From Goniomonas avonlea (lineage: Eukaryota > Cryptophyceae > Goniomonadida > Goniomonadaceae), in contig QUTJ01031468.1 in assembly GCA_003573635.1 (NCBI GenBank), positions 1 through 11,959 on the forward strand: a stretch of DNA of 11,959 bases, given 5' to 3'. Under the pieces are notes generated by a model. It worked only from the letters and a program-made list of their open reading frames with translations, was not told the origin of the DNA and did not search any database. This document shows positions 1-8,200 of the stretch, piece after piece. A program made the position numbers and the translations under genes. Each line of letters begins with the position of its first letter. The first letter of the stretch is position 1.

Positions 1-305
1 CTCTCACCATCACTCACGGACTCACCCTCTCACGTGCGTTTGCACCGAACTCACACTGGCCTCACCCTGGCTTTCACTCACACTCACGCACCTCGCACTT
101 GCACTCGGCCTCACACACCGCACTCGCCGTGGCATTCACTCACACTCACGCACCTCCTCTCTCTTGCTCTTGCACCGGCCTCACACACCGCACTCGACTT
201 GTACCTCACTCGCACTCGCTGGCACCCGGGTCACTCACACTCGCGCACCTCGCACTTGCACTTGCACTCGGCCTCAGACACCGCACTCGCCTCACCCTGG
301 CTTTC
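1..305. repeat. Degenerate minisatellite, C/A/T-rich, units of about 62-93 bp
   Basis: Three to four imperfect tandem units are visible. Each runs through a block of CTCACTCACACTCACGCACC type, then GCACTTGCACTCGG, then CCTCACACACCGCA. The recurring block CCTCACACACCGCA (CAGACACCGCA in the last unit) ends units at about 122, 192 and 285, so unit lengths are about 62, 70 and 93 bp. The internal sub-motif is CACTCAC/CACTCGC. Long reading frames across this stretch (Thr/His/Leu/Ser-rich) come from the repeat and are not called as genes. The array probably extends beyond the left edge of the window. Confidence 0.85.
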
Positions 306-930
306 ATCGTAGGGGAAGCAGATCGTCCTCAGTCACGCGCCGGTCCGGAACAATGTCCCAGTGCCACTGCAGCACTTGCATCCGGCGACATCGGCCGCAT
401 ATGCAACGACGTCACCATCTGCCGATTCGTCGGGTCGAAACGGCAGTTTGCCGGTTGGGTTTATCCCCCACGGAAAATGTCGCCCGTTTTCGCCGGCTCG
501 GACACGGAGGCACTCGTACTCTCCAAACAAGACCTTCTCACCAAAACTGTCCCAGCGCGCCTCCTCCGGGTTGGCCGTGCGTGGGAAGCTCTCTTAGCGC
601 GCTTCGGACAAAGTTGACGAGGGCTTTGTTCGGTGCGGGAATCTTTCTTAGCACAATTCGGTCAACGATTGTTGTTGTGGGAAACGACTGCCTAAGTCTC
701 AGTGGCACGCCGCCGTCTGTGTGGCGCATGGTCATGACACACCGGAGGGGTTGTCGTGACGTAATTGGACGAAATCGACTGTGCATCCATGAGTCAAGCG
801 TTCAGGGCAATTGGATGGCTTGTTGGACAATTGGATAACTTCTTGCAAAGGACTGTGAATTATTTATGTACATTTGGTTGGACTGGATGGGGCGAAGTCT
901 CTTATATTTTGTCTTGGAGTCCAAAATAAG
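306..930. other. No convincing gene; probable 3' flank of the minus-strand gene
   Basis: Several overlapping frames are open here on both strands, but none has membrane segments, family motifs, or splice signals that keep a frame. The part next to 930 is the 3' side of the minus-strand Brp/Blh-like gene. An A/T-rich patch at about 858-870 reads ATAAATAATT on the minus strand and could serve as a weak polyadenylation signal about 65 nt past the stop codon. A distant or partial exon of another gene cannot be excluded. Confidence 0.4.
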
Positions 931-1896
931 TTACACAACGTACCCAAGGAGCACTCCGCTGTCACTGTTAATGGGGGTCTGGGTGGTCTGTCCACAACGT
1001 GTCAACGCAGTAGCAGCAATTGTCAGCTTGGCAGACAATCTCTCCAGTCCCCCCTCATGAGCAAGCTGCCAGAATGACACCAGAAAAGAGTGCGTCACAA
1101 CAATACCAACAGCAAGGTCGCCGAGCACTTGCAGTTCGTTTGGAGTTGAAGGCCTTTTCATGGTAGCGAGCTCCAGAACCGCGATCACCACAGAAGTGAG
1201 CACACCCCAAACAACCACTGGCAGTTTGCCATAGGCGCAGTAGAAGCACCACAAGGCTGTTGGTACGTGAACCAGTCCAAAGTAAGTGAGCAGTAGCGCT
1301 CCAGGCGTGAGCAAACAGGCGGATAGTGCCGTGCCAACCCCCCAAACGAATAACACGAGGCGCTGGAATCCCCGCAGATTCAAAGCAGAGAAAAACAACG
1401 CCATGAGCGCAGTCCAACCCATGCTCATGAAGGCAAGCGTCACTAAAAGGCGGTCAGACTGTCCAACACCCAGCCAACCGAGAACGAGCAACCAGGTCTG
1501 TCGCCCCTGAAAACCACACGCGGAGATGCCCAGCATCGCCAAGCCAAACACTCTGGTGTGACCTGTGGTGTCCCCGATCCAGAACCGAATATCTTCACCA
1601 AAGTGGTAACTTGAGACAAAGACGAAGAATGACACGCTTGCGGCTGGAGACAAGAAGGCTGCAAGCGCAACAGCCTGTGCCGACAGCACGTACAAGCAGA
1701 CGCCGAAACACAATGAGCCAGGGAAAAAAAAACCCAGCGCCCAAAAGTCCAGAAACCCGTGAGTGACAGTTGCTACAGCAACAACTTCAGCAAGAAACAA
1801 CATCGGCGGGAGGCAGCCTGCTTGGTGACTGGAGCCCAAGTTGATGGAGTGGCAGGAACCCTCAGGAGCTTGTGGCTTCACGCCTCCCGGCCTCAA
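931..1896 (-). CDS. Brp/Blh-family beta-carotene 15,15'-dioxygenase-like membrane protein
   Basis: This 321-codon frame has no visible intron; the stop is TAA at 933-931. The family cleaves beta-carotene at the central double bond to give two retinal molecules, using iron held by histidines inside a bundle of membrane helices. Seen here: repeated hydrophobic helices from residue 32 to about 295, VTHGFLDFW (H46, D50), SSYHFGEDI (H98, D102), TYFGLVHVPTALW (H210) and VVTHSFLVSFW (H279). Order and spacing match the family's HG-x2-D, HFG-x2-D, H-x3-H and late His motifs, and total length is near the usual 270-330 residues. Oddity: the second His of H-x3-H is Ala214. Residues 1-31 look unlike the family, so Met32 (codon 1803-1801) is an alternative start. 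Upstream coding exons are possible. The family call is fairly secure; catalytic activity is uncertain. Confidence 0.75.
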   Translation of the reverse strand: MRPGGVKPQAPEGSCHSINLGSSHQAGCLPPMLFLAEVVAVATVTHGFLDFWALGFFFPGSLCFGVCLYVLSAQAVALAAFLSPAASVSFFVFVSSYHFGEDIRFWIGDTTGHTRVFGLAMLGISACGFQGRQTWLLVLGWLGVGQSDRLLVTLAFMSMGWTALMALFFSALNLRGFQRLVLFVWGVGTALSACLLTPGALLLTYFGLVHVPTALWCFYCAYGKLPVVVWGVLTSVVIAVLELATMKRPSTPNELQVLGDLAVGIVVTHSFLVSFWQLAHEGGLERLSAKLTIAATALTRCGQTTQTPINSDSGVLLGYVV

Positions 1897-2174
1897 GGCT
1901 CCGCTCTGCCGCGAGACAAGGGAGGTAGCGAGTTAGCTAACTTAGACAGCCGTTTCGGTGATTTTTCGCTGTTGTTAAAACTTAAAAAACTCCCGAAAAA
2001 AATTGGGCCGGAATTTGCCGTAAACCGCGAAGCGGGCCGTTTCTCCGAGCACCGAGGTCTGGCGGTGATTCAGGCGTGATTTCGCTGTGATGGCTTCGGT
2101 GATGGTGACCTCGGCAATCTGGCTAAAAGGTCCGGTTTGTGGGTGGGCGTCCAGGAGCCTCCAGTTCGGCACCA
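1897..2174. promoter_or_regulatory. Divergent intergenic gap, possible bidirectional promoter
   Basis: Only about 278 bp separate the start codon of the minus-strand Brp/Blh-like gene from the signal-peptide ATG of the plus-strand gene. No clear TATA box is visible. An A-rich patch (about 1977-2003) and repeated GTGATT/GGTGAT words (around 1957-1965, 2074-2085 and 2098-2108) are the only structure noticed. The promoter role is inferred from the head-to-head arrangement. Confidence 0.4.
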
Positions 2175-2226
2175 ATGACAATGCGTTTGGTGTGTTTCCT
2201 TGCGTGTTTCGTCCCTGCGCTGAGTG
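2175..2226 (+). CDS. Exon 1: signal peptide
   Basis: ATG at 2175 opens MTMRLVCFLACFVPALS, a short basic start followed by a hydrophobic core, typical of a cleaved secretory signal. The exon ends after the first base of a Gly codon at a strong donor (G|GTGAGT at 2227), phase 1. A second in-frame ATG lies at 2181. If the donor is not used, the frame runs to a stop at 2331-2333, giving a 52-residue product, which looks less natural. Confidence 0.6.
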
Positions 2227-5200
2227 GTGAGTTGCTCTCGTCGGGGTTCGATTTTTGCGTGACCGGTTGCGACAGCTCCCTTCTCGGTCGACCCGCTCAC
2301 TCAATTGGAGGACGGATCAATTTGGATCAATGACGACGTTGCTACGTCCGGGGACGAATCTCACCAGGTGGCTGCGAGTCTGTCCCTGAAATCTAATCAA
2401 GGTGATTCTCTCCGCCGTGTTTCGCCGATTCACTCTCAGTTTTAGAAGTCCTTGCATCACCAAATTCACCGGACACACTCGGGCTTCGAAACGAAACTGC
2501 TTTGGACATCCCTTCTCTCTTCCAAAATATATGGTTCGCACTGGTGTCGGTTAGTCTTGTCGATGCACATCCGCGGGCCAACTCATCGAGGCTGGCAGGT
2601 TGCTGACGAAGGCGACAAGATTCCTTCTCAGTTGCGCCCCCCAATGCAGACTCCCGAACCCACGGGGCCGCACCCCACGGAACCTCACCCCACTGAGCCT
2701 CTGCCCGAGCCTCAGTCCACAACACGCCAGCCAACCGAGCCGCAACCCACGGAGCCAGTCGGTACCACGTTTGCTGGGACCAGTTTTCCAGCCTTCACAG
2801 GGACATCTGGTACATTTGCTACAGGTACCCCTGGGGCATTCACGTCACCCTCTGGCTTCACGTCACCCGCTGGCTTCACGTCTCCCTCTGGCTTCACGTC
2901 ACCGCCTGGGTTCACCTCACCACCTGGTGGCTCATCTCCGCCGCCCATGACAGAACCTGAAATTAATTGGCTCCCTCACCCACAATCTGTTCCGTTCGTG
3001 CAAGCAGCGTCCGTGAAAATGGGCACACTCCTCAGCTTTGTGCTTATCCCTTCTGACGGTGCGAGATCCTCCTGTTTTCGCGTGGTCTCACCCAACACAG
3101 CTCGGCATTTCTCGCCCCCAATTGCTTCATATCTCCAAGCGCAATTCGACCAGGATGTCAAGGTGTGGCAGTACCAACTGCCCCTCGAGGAATGACTCCG
3201 TGCAGATTGTGGGAATCATGCCGCCGAACATCATAACAATGATGCTGACACGTACGTCGACATGTCATGCAACAGCCGTTATTGGCCATGCGGCCATCAA
3301 ACTTATTTCACGCATGTGTAGCTAGAACTCCAGCTCTTAGCTCCGCCACTGCCAAATTCAGTTGTGGTACTCGACAACTCAGGCCACATGCAAAGGAATT
3401 CTGGTCTGACATTCCCCCCCAGGTCGGGCACACGAGAGCAAAGTCGAGACACTTCGAGAAACGGAGAAGCACCGACGCTCACGCCGGTATTGAACCATCT
3501 TTCTGTCACCACTCAGCCTCAGCGACCTCTTTCGATCCCGTACGCATTGCAGGTCGACAGTCGAACCATGAACCATTCAACTGCGTTAGGAGGGGACACT
3601 TTGAGTAAAATAACCATGTAGGGACCACGCGAGCTTTGTGTACATCTTTCCACCCTGGGTCACACTTATGTGCGGAAGAAATTCGTCGCTTGACTGTTCT
3701 CTTTGCAGGCTGCTTCAGGAGAATATGCCGGAGAATATGCCGCCAGAGATGACGATTCCCCACGGGCCAGAGTACGAAGCTCTCATGGACCACCTGAAGA
3801 AGGACAAGGACGTGAAGAGTAAACTTGGGGATTCCATGCTCACCCAGGTGGTCCGATGAGATTGCGACAGGCCGAGCACGAGCATAGACGATCTAACGCT
3901 TGACCACGCAGGCTGTTAAGGTCTCAGTGACCCTTGACGGGGGAATGGCACTCGGGCCAGAAAAGCCCTACTTATTCCAGGATCGGCCGTTTGTCAAGGG
4001 TGCCATCAGTGCCGCAGCTGCGAAAGCAGTTGCGACGGCGACTTCTGCAGCTGTCGGTTCCCTTGTCGCGAGCAGGTACTTTTGGTTTGGACTTTGGACA
4101 TAAATGCAACGCGCATAGCAGAGGTAACACTCCGTGAGCTCTCTTGCGGGCGCTTCCATGCAACAGTTTTCAGCATCACGTACAAGCTCCAGACTTTCTG
4201 ACGCTCGACCGCAGTGTTGCGTCCAATGTCATTGCATCTGTGGTGATGGGTTCGGCAATGCCGAGTGGAGACGTGTGGAGCATGATCAACCAAGTGCAAT
4301 TCACCTCCGTCACCGGTACCCTGGACACAGGAATGGCCACGTCGTACCGTCAGTTCGCCGATGGACTGAAGGTAGGCTCTTACATCATCGAGCGTTGCTT
4401 ATCTCTTATCACTGCGCACTAGTAGCATGGAAGAGGGAGTGCAAAGTGACGCCTGCGCGCACTCCAGACTTACACACACGGTTGCTATCCATTGCGCGCG
4501 TCCGCGATCGAGGATTGATTTCGTCTTCAACCTGCGTGTTTTTGGTTTGATGATTTGTCGCCACAGTGGATCAATTTCCAGTTCGACATCCCGTTCAACT
4601 CCAAGCCGTGCGATGAAGAGGATAACCTCATGCACCGCAACTGGAATCTTTACCTCTCCACCTTGCTGGTCACCGTGGGCTCGTACGTCATGATATTCGT
4701 ACTGAATTGCATTATGATATTTCTTGTGTGCTTGAAGTGAGCCGCATTCTTGATCTCCAGGTCTCCAACTATGCACCCTATTGTGTTGCTTACACATCCT
4801 GACCGCAGGGTCGCTTGCGTTTCAATATTTCATATATTTTTCCTCAAGCAGTTACTCAAGCTCAAACAGCGCGCTCTGGACAAGGTGACTCGCTGTTGCT
4901 CATGCGTGCCATTTCAAACCCGCATTTGTGTTTCGCAACCCAGGACTTGCGCCTCCCAAGTACTGCGATACATAGCTCACTCATCAAACAATCTAGGCAA
5001 AAGCACTCAAAGAACAAGGCGAGGCCAAGGTGCTTGCCATGAAACAAGCTGCAGAGGCCAAAGCCCGTGCTTCTCTTCAAACCCTTCCCGGAGGCGCGTC
5101 GTACGCTCAGGCTCCCGTTTGCTTAGATAACCGCGCACGTGGGTCTTTGATGAAGCATGCCCGAGTCTTGGTCCTGGCACTATTGCTCGTTGTGTGTCTC

Positions 5201-8200
5201 CCGCCCCCCCCCCCCTCCCTCTCCTCCCTCCCCCTCGCCACTTTCTCCACCGCTTTTCTCCACCGCTTTTCTCCACCGCTTTTCTCCACCGCTTTTCTCC
5301 ACCGCTTTTCTCCACCGCTTTTCTCCACTCGCAATCCCTTGAAGTCGAATTCGAGTGACATGCTGTATTCGAGTCAAAACCTTTTCCGCGTTTCCCGAAA
5401 GCAGTCCAGCTGGTGCTTTTCACGTTCAGGAAGAATTCAGGTCTGACATACCCTGACAGGGGCTGGACAGCTCGCACCTTTGGACCACAATGCTCTGGCT
5501 GGTGGTTTGCGTGAAACGGGTATGAACACAATGGCTCAAGGCCAGGAGCAAGCTGGTGCCCTCAAGGTAAGTCTCTTAAGAAGAGACGACAGCTGAAGTG
5601 ATTTCGGACTCTCGTCCGACTTCCCTGATCACTAACACCCGATTACACACACACACACACGCACGCACGCAAAGCACACCTCGTGCATGTGTGAATCGCG
5701 TTGATAGATAACATTGCTCGAGACCAGAACGTCTCACATCTGATCACAGCATACCACCATCTGAAATTGTAACTCAACAGACCAAGCATCTCGCCCCAAT
5801 CAGTCCAATCTCATGACAGTGACACGCAGGACAACGCAATGGACTTTGCTGGAGACATGGGCGCCGATGATCTTCCGGTCCCCTCAGTGCGTTGGGTGAT
5901 AACTGTGACCTCTATCCTAAACCGGAACATAATTGGTTTCTTCATGCGTGAGATATCCAAGACCAACCCATAGCTGCGAATTATTGTTCACAAACACCAT
6001 CCCGAGTACATTCGATTTTGAGAGCAGCAGTTGCTCGAGGCAAGATCCCCAGTCTCCAACATTACTTTGGTTGTATTGATAATTGTTTTGCGCAACTCGA
6101 CCACCACTCTATGAGTATGGACCTCGACCTGGGCAATGCATGTCTCGTTGTATTGTCGTCGTAACTCCAGCCAACAGGTTCCCGAGTCGATGGAGTTTCC
6201 TAAGTGGGAAATTGCCACTGTTAAGGCTTCTTACTTGGTACGAAATGCACATGTTTTGCTGTCGCCACCCAATAATTGTTCATCTCACCGTCCAGTATGC
6301 TTGCACGTCCTTGAGCTCTACTTGCGTAGATGCAGCCTCTCCTGACTCGACTGTGACAGGGCCTCTGTTCCATGATTGGCATGTCTCTTGGAAGCGGGTA
6401 CGTGGCCGTGGCTTGCTGTCACGTACTCACGAGCATGCAGATGCCATTTCATGATCACCGTTGGTGTGATTGGGCTGGTGGTGGTGCCGGTCGCAGTTCT
6501 CTCCGTCGTGATATTCCTGGTAATCACATTGCTTGGATTATCGAGAAGACATGGACCATAGCCCTTTGTCACGGTCACCCGCCCCGACTGGAAGCTGTTC
6601 AATGATGCTCTGACTCTCTCTCTCTTCCGATCCCCAGCTCTGTCACCGTGCCCTAATTGGTTGGCACATATCACAAATGACACCGCATTGGCAGATGCAT
6701 AAGAATCTTGGACTGGGCCGTAATACCCTGAGTAAACTCCTTGTACGTCCCGCCCCCCTACTTGTAGCCTTGCTGTGACCCTGCGACTGTTTCCGACGCA
6801 CACTGCTCACGCATGCTTTCGTTGGGAGATGCTTGAACTTCATTGTCTCTCTTCTCTGTTGTGTGCATAGAAATCATCTTATTGTGCTCGCGGCAGCGCA
6901 AAGACCCCGGTGAGGCAAAAGCCTCGTTCAAACAGAACAGTATCAAGGAAGGTTTTACTGCTCTCAAGGAGGCCAAGGGGGACAACTTTATCCGCACGGT
7001 GTACGCCAAGTTCACGGCCAGCAAGGAACTCGTCGAGAAGATCAAGGTGAAGCCTCTCTCTGCCTGCCGCATAACGACTCTTACTGTCGTTGTCCAGATT
7101 GCGGGAGAGTGGGAAGTTGACGAGAAGGACAAGAAGGCCGTCAAGTTTCAGGTAGGCCTCTCGCCCCCCCCCCCTTTCTGTTCCATCGCTATGCCTCTGC
7201 TTTCCATGAGAGGTCGTTGCCTCCCTCTCAGAGCTGTTTCTTTCTGTTGGACTCTTCTCTCTTGCTTGAGCAGCGCTCACCAGTCTGCTGCAGAAACAAT
7301 TTGGGATGTTCTTCGAAGATTTCACTGGCTGGGGATACTTTGTAAGTTGCCAAATTGACCTTGCCTATGCACGCACTTGACCGTAGCGTTGAAGTTCGTC
7401 GTTCCAATGTGTCAAGCATCTGCACATGTTCACGTTGGCTTGTGAGCCTTGAGTTGAAACGGATGCCAGAGACACTGTCGTTCAGACGCACGGGACACAC
7501 ACAACACACCTACAGAGAGAGAGGGAGAGGGAGAGGGAGGGAGAGGGAGAGGGAGGGAGGGGGGAGAGAGTGCGATGTAGGGGACAGTCGAAATTACAGC
7601 GGGCCGTAATCAATTGTTGACTCTCTCAACAGTACTTCGTTTTCGAACTCTTCAAGAAAATCCTCATCGGAGTGTTTATCGGAGCAGCAGGAACAAGCTC
7701 GCAGCTGTACCTGCTGTTAGCGCTCTATGTTGTGACCATTGGTCTGTTGGTACGTTGCGCCTTGTGGTTTCTTGAGGCGGGCTTTCGCCCTCCCCAGGCA
7801 ACAGTTGCTTTGGCTCACCACGCGACACTTGTTCTGTCGCACCACGCAACGGTTGCTCTGACGCACCACGCAGTCATGGAAACAGCCAATGATTGATCGC
7901 GTGAAGAACTGGAAGACAGTGCTTCTGGAGGCACAGAGTCTGTTCTCGATCCTCATTCCCATCCTCTTGGACGCTGGTGTTATCACTCCTGCAACGACAC
8001 AGGTGATGATGATGCACATGGTGACTTTTCGTTTTCTTGGTGTCACTGCGATGGAATAGGATCTGATCCCTTGCAGGTGGTGATGATGACCACAAATCTT
8101 GTCATGACCTTTGTGACAATGATCAGCAACATCATCGCCCAGGCTCTGATGGTTGTCATGGTGAGTTATACTCTGTTACCAAAGACGTGCCAGCCTATTT

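Noticed and set aside
34-312. Overlapping Thr/His/Leu-rich plus-strand frames
   Set aside because: They are translations of a minisatellite with no start context or domain.
361-420. CHCSTC-type cysteine motif resembling a zinc-binding start
   Set aside because: The rest of the frame is basic and irregular, with no second Cys pair at a fitting distance; probably chance.
2712-2948. Minus-strand Gly/Val/Asp/Lys repeat frame
   Set aside because: It is the antisense reading of the GFTSPx repeat of exon 2.
3322-3621. Two open plus-strand frames that could be ectodomain exons
   Set aside because: Neither could be joined to exons 2 and 3 with matching phase, so they are described as unresolved and not called.
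5007-5531. Minus-strand frame with a 13-residue Glu/Lys/Arg/Trp repeat
   Set aside because: It is produced by the 13-bp intronic repeat, which is open in several frames, and it overlaps plus-strand exons 8-9.
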